Below, piece after piece: positions 1 through 6,080 of a DNA stretch of 9,612 bases; position 1 is the first letter of the stretch; every line of letters begins with the position of its first letter. The notes beneath the pieces were generated by a model that was not told the origin of the DNA, did no database searches, and saw only the letters and a program-made list of their open reading frames with translations. This stretch comes from JAWLFI01 sp041685645 (lineage in GTDB: Bacteria; Bacteroidota; Bacteroidia; Chitinophagales; Saprospiraceae). The DNA is taken from assembly GCA_041685645.1 (NCBI GenBank), contig JAWLFI010000105.1, positions 1 through 9,612 of the forward strand. The letters run 5' to 3'. A program made the position numbers and the translations under genes.

Positions 1-120
1 TTTTGTGCGGAATGCGACGCTTTTTTGGGCATGCGCATTCAGGGAGAACAGTTTACAGCGAAGGACTATCGCTACGATATGAATTCATCGGCGCTGCGGT
101 TTCGACCACGCAAGAGATGA
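1..120 (+). CDS. 3' end of an unidentified gene (partial)
   Basis: An open frame runs from the first base to a TGA at 118-120, giving the last 39 residues of a protein whose start lies outside the window. The tail contains a CAECDAFLG stretch and ends in a basic RFRPRKR. I do not recognise the family from this fragment. It is followed by 80 nt of A/T-rich sequence holding a candidate promoter for the next gene, so it probably belongs to a separate transcript. Support for it being coding is the uninterrupted frame and the normal-looking amino-acid composition only. Confidence 0.5.
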   Translation, partial: FCAECDAFLGMRIQGEQFTAKDYRYDMNSSALRFRPRKR

Positions 121-128
121 GCAGTGCT

Positions 129-156
129 ATTGAGTCACAATTAATTTATATATTTG
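129..156 (+). promoter_or_regulatory. Candidate Bacteroidota-type promoter (TAnnTTTG)
   Basis: TATATTTG at 149-156 matches the Bacteroidota -7 consensus TAnnTTTG exactly. ATTG at 129-132, 16 nt upstream, is a possible but weak -33 element. The transcript would start near 162, about 40 nt before the DUF2007 start codon, and could drive the whole 201-2844 cluster. The motif is short and the region is A/T-rich, so chance occurrence is possible. Confidence 0.45.
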
Positions 157-200
157 AAAGACTGTGAAAATGCAGTGAAAATAAAAAAAGCAAGAAAATT

Positions 201-440
201 ATGAGTCATTTAAAGTGGGCCACGGTAACGAGTAGCCAAGATGAGATACAAGCCAGCCTAATCGCCAATGCGCTGCAGGAAGAGAATATTCCCGCTATAA
301 CGCACAACAAAAAGGACAGCGTTTATGTCATGTTGGGGTCTGTGTTTGTTTTGGTTCCCGAAGATCAATTGGAAGAAGCGCAACAAATTTTGATCGATAA
401 GAAAATCGTCGATGAAGATGCATTTTCTGACGAGGAGTAG
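201..440 (+). CDS. DUF2007-family small protein (putative signal-transducing protein)
   Basis: This 79-residue acidic protein has the layout of the DUF2007 family (Pfam PF09413). An N-terminal strand (WATVTSSQDEIQASLIANAL) leads into a helix, then 'EENIPAITHNKKDSVYVMLG', then a strand 'VFVLVPEDQLEEAQQIL' with a closing helix and an acidic tail. Such proteins are ferredoxin-like alpha/beta folds, often annotated as putative signal-transducing proteins, with no established biochemical activity. No membrane segment or signal peptide is visible. It lies 65 nt upstream of NAD kinase on the same strand and may share its transcript. The ATG is preceded by an A-rich leader with no Shine-Dalgarno sequence, as is common in Bacteroidota. 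The family call is fairly secure; the function is unknown. Confidence 0.8.
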   Translation: MSHLKWATVTSSQDEIQASLIANALQEENIPAITHNKKDSVYVMLGSVFVLVPEDQLEEAQQILIDKKIVDEDAFSDEE

Positions 441-505
441 TTGAGAGCGATGGAGTAGAATCACTTCCTTATTCGCCGAGCGTTGAATTACCTTAAACCG
501 GGTGT

Positions 506-1390
506 ATGAAAATTGCGATTTACGGGCAACATATCGATATACAATCTATCGAGTACTTGCGTAGTTTCTTTTCATTATTGGATCGCAAGGAAATCGCCCA
601 TGCCATCTATGCTCCTTATGCGGATAAAATTCAAGGCTTGTGGTCCGACTTTCCGACGAGTGGCCGATATCAAAGCGCATCGGAATTGAGGTCCTTATCT
701 GTTGATTACGTAATCACCTTAGGTGGTGATGGGACGATTTTGTCATGTGTGGCTTTTCTGGAGGACGCCGACATTCCAATTTTGGGGATCAATTTAGGTC
801 GTCTGGGGTTTTTGGCCTCTACGGAAATGCGATTTACTGAGCAGGCGATCAGCGTGTTACAGGATAAGACGTATAAAGTCTCGGAACGCTCTTTACTGGA
901 AGTAAAAACCGATCCGGATTTATTTGGATCGAGCTCTTTTGCTCTCAATGATTTTACTCTGCACAAGCGCGACACCTCTTCCATGGTGATCATTAAGGCT
1001 TCGGTAGATGGAGAGTATTTGAACACCTACTGGGCCGACGGTTTAATTATTGCGACGCCCACGGGATCTACCGGCTACTCTCTGAGCTGTGGCGGTCCGA
1101 TATTATTTCCCCGCTCGGGTAATTTAGTCATGACGCCCATCGCCCCTCACAATCTCAATGTCCGTCCTATTGTGATACCGGACAGCAGCGAAATCACTCT
1201 TGAAATTGAAGGTCGGTCCCGCCAATTTTTGGCGACCTTAGATTCCCGGTCAAAGACCATTGGCGATCAAAATGAGATTCGGGTCAAAAAAAGCTCGGGC
1301 ACTGCTCAGTTGATCCAATTGCCGGAGACGACGTTTTCCGGGACATTGCGTCAAAAAATGGGTTGGGGGACAGATGTCAGGAATTTTTAG
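506..1390 (+). CDS. nadK: NAD kinase
   Basis: The enzyme phosphorylates NAD+ at the adenosine 2'-hydroxyl using ATP or another phosphate donor, giving NADP+. At 294 residues it has normal family length. The signature GGDGT sits at residues 73-77 within 'ITLGGDGTIL', followed by 'GINLGRLGFL' (94-103). The second conserved NAD-binding region is present as ALND (146-149), in which aspartate stands where many bacterial enzymes have NE. The third is ADGLIIATPTGSTGYSLS (177-194), then GGPI (196-199) and a 'TPIAPHNLNVRPIVIP' segment (210-225). It is a cytosolic protein with no membrane segment. Only 3 nt separate its stop from the next gene, so translational coupling is likely. Its C-terminus ends shortly after 'LRQKMGWGTDVRNF', typical for the family. 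Confidence 0.97.
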   Translation: MKIAIYGQHIDIQSIEYLRSFFSLLDRKEIAHAIYAPYADKIQGLWSDFPTSGRYQSASELRSLSVDYVITLGGDGTILSCVAFLEDADIPILGINLGRLGFLASTEMRFTEQAISVLQDKTYKVSERSLLEVKTDPDLFGSSSFALNDFTLHKRDTSSMVIIKASVDGEYLNTYWADGLIIATPTGSTGYSLSCGGPILFPRSGNLVMTPIAPHNLNVRPIVIPDSSEITLEIEGRSRQFLATLDSRSKTIGDQNEIRVKKSSGTAQLIQLPETTFSGTLRQKMGWGTDVRNF

Positions 1391-1393
1391 CCT

Positions 1394-2149
1394 ATGAAAA
1401 TTACATGCAGATGGGGGAAGCGGAATTATCGCGTCGATTTAGATGCGCCGAGGGATATTACGCTTCCTTTGATCCCCAACCAGCTCGGTCCCAATTGCTA
1501 TTTTGCTCCGCCGCCGAGCGCCGAGCCCGTAAAGGACGGGGATTTTATTGGTAGTATTGCCGCCGGATCAGCGGTCAACTTTTATAATTTACGGCTGAAC
1601 CCCCACGGCAACGGAACGCATACCGAATGCATCGGACATATCGCTGAAGGGTCGTATTCTATTGACAGGGCACTAAAGAAATTTCATTTTCGATCACAAT
1701 TAATTTCCGTTTTACCGGAAAAGAAAGAAAATGGCGATCGGGTCATTAGCGAACGCCACTTAGCCGCCTCCTGGACGCCCGATGAATCAGTGGAAGCTCT
1801 GATCATCAGAACTTTACCCAATTCTGACGATAAATTAGAGCGCGTGTACAGCGGCACCGGGCCGCCCTTTTTTTCCAAGGACGCGATAGAATATATTGTC
1901 AATCAAGGAATTACGCAACTATTAGTCGATCTCCCTTCCATTGACCCGGAGGAAGATGAGGGGCGATTAGTTGCTCATAAGTGCTTCTTTAATTTTTCGG
2001 GTTCCCGGCGAACCGAATCGACTCTCACAGAGTTAATATATGTACCTGACGCCATTGCCGATGGAAATTATATTTTACAGTTATCAGTCTTGCGCTTAGA
2101 CTTAGATGTCAGCCCGAGCAGAGCTGTTTTATACGAACTTCACACTTAA
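1394..2149 (+). CDS. Cyclase family protein (kynurenine formamidase-like metal hydrolase)
   Basis: This 251-residue protein belongs to the cyclase/kynurenine formamidase family (Pfam PF04199), metal-dependent amide or ester hydrolases. The metal-site signature is visible as HGNGTHTECIGH at residues 71-82, giving H71, H76, E78 and H82. Further candidate ligands are H195 in 'LVAHKCFF' and E213 in 'TLTELIYV'. In KynB-type enzymes the motif is H-x-G-T-H-x-D. Here there is one extra residue between the first two histidines, and Glu replaces Asp, so this is probably a distinct subgroup and the true substrate is uncertain. It follows nadK by 3 nt and overlaps the next gene by one base (TAATG). No signal peptide is seen. 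The family is confident, while formamidase activity is only a possibility. Confidence 0.85.
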   Translation: MKITCRWGKRNYRVDLDAPRDITLPLIPNQLGPNCYFAPPPSAEPVKDGDFIGSIAAGSAVNFYNLRLNPHGNGTHTECIGHIAEGSYSIDRALKKFHFRSQLISVLPEKKENGDRVISERHLAASWTPDESVEALIIRTLPNSDDKLERVYSGTGPPFFSKDAIEYIVNQGITQLLVDLPSIDPEEDEGRLVAHKCFFNFSGSRRTESTLTELIYVPDAIADGNYILQLSVLRLDLDVSPSRAVLYELHT

Positions 2150-2844
2150 TGTCGGAAAGTAATCCCATACAATTATACACTAGCTTTAAGGAGACCGGGC
2201 AGCAGTCCTTTCGGTCTATTGTCGATTTCTGGGAAGAACATCACGACGAGCTTTACCGATTACCCCTGGACAAATATTTCGATCTTCTCAATACCTATGC
2301 ACGAGCTTTATTTGAGTTAGGGAAATACAAGAAGTTTCTCAAAAAGGTAGATGAAATTCTGTCTGTTTCATTTGAGTACAACATCAGTAAATGGGAGGGT
2401 CATGATATTGTGACTTATACTTTAGTCAAAAAAGCAGCGGCACATTTTCACTTGTACGAATTACAGGAGGCACAAACGGCCTTAAAACAAGTGCTGACTC
2501 TTCAGCCGGGTCATAAAACGGCTCGTCACTTATTGGAGCGTTGCATGCACAGACAACAAAAGAGTAAAAAGCAAATCTGGCGGGCGATCACTATTATTCT
2601 ACTTCTCACTGCCGCTCTTACTGTTCCTGTAGAGTTGTTTTTACTTCGCCCCTTTATTCTACAATGGGCAGAGCCCGTTGAATATTTCAGGATTGGTTTG
2701 TTTATAGGTGGACTGTGCTTGTGGGCCGGTGCGGAAACCATTCAATGGCTAGGCGTAAAAAATCGCTGCAATACGATGATTGCGCAACTCGGAAAAACTC
2801 GAAAATCTATCGCTGAAGAGAGTTTGGATGAATCGTCCAACTAA
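2149..2844 (+). CDS. TPR-like protein with two C-terminal membrane segments
   Basis: I do not recognise a named family for this 231-residue protein. Residues 1-130 are helical, with a tetratricopeptide-like repeat around 93-130 (A..H..L.EAQTALKQVLTLQPGHKTARHLLE) and a less clear one around 47-72. A basic stretch (RQQKSKKQ, 135-142) precedes two hydrophobic segments at about 145-167 and 181-200, and the remainder is a polar tail. The likely topology is a cytoplasmic N-terminal repeat domain anchored by a membrane hairpin. Its ATG overlaps the stop of the preceding cyclase gene by one base (TAATG), which suggests translational coupling and makes this start secure. The stop overlaps the stop codon of the convergent lipoprotein gene. 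It may act as a membrane scaffold, but nothing shows a specific role. Confidence 0.8.
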   Translation: MSESNPIQLYTSFKETGQQSFRSIVDFWEEHHDELYRLPLDKYFDLLNTYARALFELGKYKKFLKKVDEILSVSFEYNISKWEGHDIVTYTLVKKAAAHFHLYELQEAQTALKQVLTLQPGHKTARHLLERCMHRQQKSKKQIWRAITIILLLTAALTVPVELFLLRPFILQWAEPVEYFRIGLFIGGLCLWAGAETIQWLGVKNRCNTMIAQLGKTRKSIAEESLDESSN

Positions 2845-3488
2845 ATCGCGTCTTTCTCCGATTCTATTCGTTCAAATCTATAATGTCCATCTTTCGGTCC
2901 CCAAACTTGTTCTCCATCTTCCGTCCATCCCCTGTTCCACTTTCGAATCACGTCATTGCGAATTTCGATTTCGGAGGTTGCATAGGCAGAGCCATCCCGT
3001 TGTGAGAAGCAATCTTCACCGAAGGTTTCCCCTTCAAAATTCTTAAAAGCCTTTCGGTGCAAATACACTCCACAGCCTTCTTTCAGAGCGACGACATCTT
3101 CGGGGTAATCGTCAAAGAAATCTGGATTTTTCCATTGTCCGGCAAATACCCGAGGGTTGCGAAATTCGTATTTGAGAATTTTAAACCGATCTGAAGAGAG
3201 TGGAACAATTCTGTACACGCTCTGAAGTGAGGGTTTTTCCGATTGATTCACCCGGATTTCCTCCACGTAAAACCAATCTCCTTTGCGCTCTTTCCATATA
3301 GAAACGATGTGCAATTCAATCTCGGAATAGACAGAGTCCTCTTCCGCTTGGTTTTTAGAAGAAAATGAGCCCGTAAGTATAGAAACGAGTTCTTGTCCGG
3401 CATCAGATGATTCCAATCCCCTGGTTCCCCCACAGGCACTGAAGGTCCAGATCAATCCGATGGCAAATAAAAGGTATAGCCATTTCAT
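2841..3488 (-). CDS. CpcT/CpeT-family lipoprotein
   Basis: I chose the internal ATG at 3488 because it places a lipoprotein signal at the N-terminus: MKW, a hydrophobic core, then the lipobox FSAC with the lipidated cysteine at residue 19. An upstream ATG at 3521 would add 11 residues and bury the signal. The mature part matches the chromophore lyase CpcT/CpeT family (PF06206): WFYVEE (72-77), GC (138-139), F.GE.FG..C (ending C160), GSAYATSEIEI (166-176), WNRGW (184-188, where the family usually has W-D-R-G) and QVWGPKDGHYRFER (194-207). In cyanobacteria this fold attaches bilins to phycobiliproteins. Bacteroidota lack phycobilisomes, so the role here is unknown. It converges on the plus-strand gene upstream, the two stop codons sharing CTAA. 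Confidence 0.85.
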   Translation of the reverse strand: MKWLYLLFAIGLIWTFSACGGTRGLESSDAGQELVSILTGSFSSKNQAEEDSVYSEIELHIVSIWKERKGDWFYVEEIRVNQSEKPSLQSVYRIVPLSSDRFKILKYEFRNPRVFAGQWKNPDFFDDYPEDVVALKEGCGVYLHRKAFKNFEGETFGEDCFSQRDGSAYATSEIEIRNDVIRKWNRGWTEDGEQVWGPKDGHYRFERIESEKDAI

Positions 3489-3560
3489 AATAAACAATTG
3501 TATTCTCGTGAAAGTAATCAAAATTGCTGATTAGAACAAACAGAATTGTTGTCCTGTTAG

Positions 3561-3595
3561 AAATTCAAAAAGTGTGGGCTATTTCTATTGCCACA
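3561..3595 (-). terminator. Probable intrinsic terminator after the sigma/anti-sigma genes
   Basis: Read on the minus strand, TGTGGC (from 3595) pairs with GCCCACA (3573-3579) around a 10-nt loop, with one bulged base, and is followed directly by C and a TTTTT run. It lies 35 nt past the anti-sigma stop, in the expected place. The stem is short, so efficiency is uncertain. Confidence 0.45.
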
Positions 3596-3629
3596 GACAA
3601 AAAGTAGAGTAAATGCACGTCAAAAGAAA

Positions 3630-3866
3630 TTATACCACCCGAATTTTATCCTTAATAGATCGGATAAACTCCGGAGATATACTCGGACGATGCACATTGT
3701 TTTTTATGAAAGATCTGTAATTTTGAGCCTGCCGCAGCAGTTGTTTGCAGTTGTCGTCTTCTTCTACCGTTTCCAATAGTTGTTGCTCGTCCCTTTGGTC
3801 TAAGGCGTGATCTAAATAAAGATCTACTCTGTGTTCAAAATTACTGAGGTCTTTGGGGTCATTCAT
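3630..3866 (-). CDS. Small zinc-less anti-sigma factor-like protein
   Basis: This 78-residue soluble protein lies downstream of the ECF sigma gene on the same strand. It has the layout I know from small anti-sigma proteins paired with this type of Bacteroidota sigma factor: an N-terminal helix (FEHRVDLYLDHALD), an acidic helix (DEQQLLETVEEDDNCKQLL), then 'NYRSFIKNNVHRPSISPEFIRSIKDKIR'. The usual zinc-binding HxxxCxxC of anti-sigma domains is absent: the only cysteine is C40 and there is no CxxC. There is no membrane segment, so it would act in the cytosol by binding the sigma factor directly. A 119-nt gap separates it from the sigma gene, larger than usual for such pairs. Function is inferred from layout and neighbour. 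Confidence 0.7.
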   Translation of the reverse strand: MNDPKDLSNFEHRVDLYLDHALDQRDEQQLLETVEEDDNCKQLLRQAQNYRSFIKNNVHRPSISPEFIRSIKDKIRVV

Positions 3867-3985
3867 ACCGAGATATTTTCAATACTACTAACTTTTGGTA
3901 AATAGCGAGCTTTTCAGCATTCGCCTACTTTATATTTGTTTAAGAATATTTTCACTTGTCTTATCTGCAAGGTAATATATTTTTT

Positions 3986-4582
3986 TCAACTTTTATTATC
4001 CGGGCTTCTCTTATCTTTATATCCTTTACTTTCCGCATAGTTTTTCAACTTTTCTTTCAATAAGTTTCTCGCTCGGAACAGTCTCGATCTAACTGTTCCC
4101 AGAGGAATGTCGATGATATTAGCTATTTCTTCGTAGGTAAATCCTTCGATATCGCATAACAATACTACCGTTCTAAAATCCACGGGCAATGAGTTAATAG
4201 CAATGGAGACCTCATCTCCCATCATATTTTCAAATAACTCATCGCGCAAATCCAGATACTGGACTTTGCTTCCTTCATCAGTATCGTGATACGAAATATA
4301 TTCTTCGAGATCTACCCTGGTCGGTTGTTTACTCTTCTTTCTATATTCATTAATATAGCTGTTTTTCAATATCTTAAACAGCCAGGCTTTCGCATTAGTT
4401 CCTGTTTGGTAGTGATCTATAAAACGATATGCTTTTAAGTAGGTGTCCTGCACCAAATCCTGAGCCATCGCATCATCGTAGCACAGGTGATACGCAAAGG
4501 TATTCAAGGCCTCAATGTGAGGGAAAAGCTCTTCCTCGAAAATTTTTTCCTTTTCTGCTTTTGAAAGTGATTTTTTTGCCAT
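3986..4582 (-). CDS. ECF-type RNA polymerase sigma factor (sigma-70 family)
   Basis: This 198-residue protein has both ECF sigma domains. Region 2 spans about residues 20-87, with the core-binding and -10-melting segment DLVQDTYLKAYR (42-53) and 'GTNAKAWLFKILKNSYINEYRKK' after it. Region 4 spans about 128-180, with 'LPVDFRTVVLLCDIEGFTYEEIA' and the recognition helix GTVRSRLFRARNLL (162-175). Region 3 is absent, replaced by an acidic linker (91-127), as expected for the ECF group. The lysine-rich start (KKSLSKAEKEKIFEEELFPHIEAL) is typical of a widely conserved Bacteroidota RpoE-like sigma factor. It lies 73 nt downstream of pdeM and 119 nt upstream of the likely anti-sigma gene. The regulon cannot be deduced from this window. 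Confidence 0.93.
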   Translation of the reverse strand: MAKKSLSKAEKEKIFEEELFPHIEALNTFAYHLCYDDAMAQDLVQDTYLKAYRFIDHYQTGTNAKAWLFKILKNSYINEYRKKSKQPTRVDLEEYISYHDTDEGSKVQYLDLRDELFENMMGDEVSIAINSLPVDFRTVVLLCDIEGFTYEEIANIIDIPLGTVRSRLFRARNLLKEKLKNYAESKGYKDKRSPDNKS

Positions 4583-4615
4583 CTCTTGTGGTAAAGATCA
4601 AAAAAATATTTGATA

Positions 4616-4633
4616 AAGGCGGGAAAGCGCCTT
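4616..4633. repeat. Small inverted repeat between pdeM and the sigma gene
   Basis: AAGGCG (4616-4621) and CGCCTT (4628-4633) form a perfect 6-bp stem around a 6-nt loop, 23 nt past the pdeM stop in minus-strand reading. The transcript continues with TTATCAAATATTTTTTT, so the U-run is about 10 nt from the stem. That makes it a poor terminator, perhaps an attenuator or mRNA-end structure. Confidence 0.4.
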
Positions 4634-4655
4634 CACTTTTCTGTTTGCCTTACAT

Positions 4656-5333
4656 TCATTTGCCCATTGGGGCTGCCAGAACGCTTTCGGGAGTGGCTAT
4701 AAAAATGCGATCTGAAGCCGAAACAGCCCGCACGGTGGCCAGTCCGGTAAATTGCCCTAAAGCCGGAAGTAAGCATTGCCGGGCGCCAAAGTAGAAACAG
4801 GGCAGGCGCATCCGCTGCTTTCCCTTTCCCCATAAGTCGACACCGGGATGAATATGACCTGAGATCGTTGGTATCTCCACTTTCTCTTTGGAGGGAGCGT
4901 GCTGGATGCGCCATTGATTCCCCTCTGTGAAATCGCTGTGGCAATGAATATCCAGAGATTGGTAATAGGACAGGGGAAAGATATCGTGATTGCCCAGAAT
5001 CAGGTGCCATTGAAGATGGGAATACTGTGCAAACCATTGCTGAAAGGCCTTCCATGAGCTCGCCTCCCACTTACTGTGAAACAAGTCACCCAAGAGCCAA
5101 ACCTCAGTAGGGCTAAAATGCTTTATCATCTTCGCCAAATGACTAAGGGTGTCCCGATCAGCCCCAATGGGCAGGTGAATTCCCGCGTTTCTAAAGTGCT
5201 GTATTTTGCCCAAATGCAAATCCGTGACCAACAAGCGGTCCTTTTCTTTCCAATACATCCCTTTTAGAGGATGTAAGACCCAATGTTGTTCTTGCCAGGC
5301 ATGAGTTATTAGATCGTACTTTGATATCGGCAT
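4656..5333 (-). CDS. pdeM: PdeM-type metallophosphoesterase (ligase-associated DNA damage response endonuclease)
   Basis: This 225-residue calcineurin-like phosphoesterase (PF00149) shows all the metal-site motifs in order: DLHLGK (38-43), GDLFHS (82-87), GNHD (114-117), and GHIHPG (159-164). Before the first motif is the 'LHPLKGMYWKEKDRLLVTD' lead-in typical of PdeM, and 'GIHLPIG' (51-57) follows it. The late segment 'RLPCFYFGARQCLLPALGQFTG' (176-197) is characteristic of this subfamily and separates it from general phosphodiesterases. PdeM proteins are usually encoded with an Lhr-like helicase, an exonuclease and an ATP-dependent DNA ligase; none of those genes is in this window, so here it stands alone. 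It is divergent from the CBS gene and may run into the sigma gene 73 nt downstream. Confidence 0.88.
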   Translation of the reverse strand: MPISKYDLITHAWQEQHWVLHPLKGMYWKEKDRLLVTDLHLGKIQHFRNAGIHLPIGADRDTLSHLAKMIKHFSPTEVWLLGDLFHSKWEASSWKAFQQWFAQYSHLQWHLILGNHDIFPLSYYQSLDIHCHSDFTEGNQWRIQHAPSKEKVEIPTISGHIHPGVDLWGKGKQRMRLPCFYFGARQCLLPALGQFTGLATVRAVSASDRIFIATPESVLAAPMGK

Positions 5334-5384
5334 ATTATGAGGACAGTGGAGAGAGAAATTAGTTGAGACCCAAGCCCAGTAAAT

Positions 5385-5398
5385 ATGATAAAGATCAA
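5385..5398. promoter_or_regulatory. FNR-type box between pdeM and the CBS gene
   Basis: ATGAT-AAAG-ATCAA matches the FNR consensus TTGAT-N4-ATCAA at nine of ten defined positions. It lies 75-88 nt upstream of the CBS start codon and 52-65 nt upstream of the divergent pdeM start, so it could serve either gene. FNR-family regulators respond to oxygen or redox state. No such regulator is encoded in this window. Confidence 0.5.
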
Positions 5399-5406
5399 GG
5401 CGTCCG

Positions 5407-5420
5407 GTGACTCAAGTCAC
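5407..5420. promoter_or_regulatory. CRP/FNR-family-like dyad upstream of the CBS gene
   Basis: GTGACT-CA-AGTCAC is a perfect 6-bp inverted repeat. Read as GTGA-N6-TCAC it fits the core of the CRP-family operator TGTGA-N6-TCACA, with the outer bases differing. It starts 66 nt before the CBS start codon and 9 nt after the FNR-type box. A direct repeat GTCCGG flanks it (5402-5407 and 5426-5431). The protein that binds it is unknown. Confidence 0.5.
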
Positions 5421-5472
5421 TGTTTGTCCGGCAAGAAAACACCATCTTAGAGCCGAAATAAAATAGAACAAT

Positions 5473-5892
5473 ATGAAACAAAGAGAGCCCGTATCAGAAA
5501 TTATGACAGCATCAGTAATTTCTGTCAATAAGGATCAGCATACGCTGAGAGACGTAAAAAAACATTTCAACAAGGAAAAAATTCGACATTTGCCCGTAAC
5601 CAACGGTCAAAATGTCGTTGGGATTATTAGCAAAAATGATATCATGCGTCTGAGTTTTGGCAGCATGTTTGACAATCAGGAAAATGCGGATGAAGCCGTA
5701 TTAGATATGTTGTCTATCGAGCAGGTTATGACGCAAAATCCCACCTCAGTGAAGTCAGGTACACCCATTAAGGAGGCCGCAGAAATACTCGTTAAGGAAG
5801 GCTTCAACTCCTTGCCGGTCATCGATGATGAAAAGATCGTTGGGATTGTGACGAGTACAGATATTATGAAATATTTACTCGATCAGTATTAA
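5473..5892 (+). CDS. Two-CBS-domain protein
   Basis: The 139-residue protein is made almost entirely of two CBS domains, which pair to form a Bateman module binding adenine nucleotides or related ligands. CBS1 covers about 7-61 (VSEIMTASVISV ... RHLPV ... VVGIISKNDIM), and CBS2 about 84-137 (IEQVMTQNPTSV ... NSLPV ... KIVGIVTSTDIMKYL). Both end with the G-I-x-S/T-x-x-D ribose-contact pattern (D56 and D130). No enzymatic, DNA-binding or membrane domain is attached, so it is a free-standing sensor or regulator of other proteins. Upstream lie an FNR-type box and a CRP-like dyad, suggesting redox or nutrient control. A strong terminator follows at 6026-6080, so it is probably transcribed alone. 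Free-standing CBS pairs occur in hypoxia regulons such as mycobacterial Hrp1; equivalence here is inference. Confidence 0.92.
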   Translation: MKQREPVSEIMTASVISVNKDQHTLRDVKKHFNKEKIRHLPVTNGQNVVGIISKNDIMRLSFGSMFDNQENADEAVLDMLSIEQVMTQNPTSVKSGTPIKEAAEILVKEGFNSLPVIDDEKIVGIVTSTDIMKYLLDQY

Positions 5893-6025
5893 TCCGCATT
5901 ATTCATATCCTTTATAGCAAATATTGGCGGCTGTTTACAAAGGGTATTGGAATGCTTCAATTGACAAGAGGGTAAATAGTTGATGGAGTTTCGACTCTAA
6001 GTCTGCTCATTTCAAGGAGTGGGAG

Positions 6026-6080
6026 CCAGACACAGCAGGAGTGATTATTTTGTCATCTGCTGAGTCTGGTTTTTTATTTT
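6026..6080 (+). terminator. Strong intrinsic terminator after the CBS gene
   Basis: CCAGACACAGCAG (6026-6038) pairs with CTGCTGAGTCTGG (6057-6069), 13 positions with a single A-A mismatch, around an 18-nt loop. A TTTTTTATTTT run (6070-6080) follows. The T-run covers the stop codon of the convergent glycosyltransferase gene (6074-6076). No matching run is present on the other side, so it works for plus-strand transcripts only. Confidence 0.85.

Noticed and set aside
3489..3521. Upstream ATG at 3521 as the start of the CpcT/CpeT-like protein
   Set aside because: It would place 11 extra residues before an otherwise standard lipoprotein signal peptide with lipobox FSAC; the ATG at 3488 fits better.
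3931..3938. TATATTTG, a perfect TAnnTTTG match on the plus strand
   Set aside because: It points into the 3' end of the minus-strand sigma gene with no plus-strand gene after it, so it is likely chance, though an antisense transcript is not excluded.
4429..4794. 121-residue plus-strand frame
   Set aside because: It is antisense to the well-supported sigma factor and pdeM genes and has no recognisable domain.
5986..5997. GAGT-TTCG-ACTC tetraloop hairpin downstream of the CBS gene
   Set aside because: Only four base pairs and no T-run; the real terminator is at 6026-6080.
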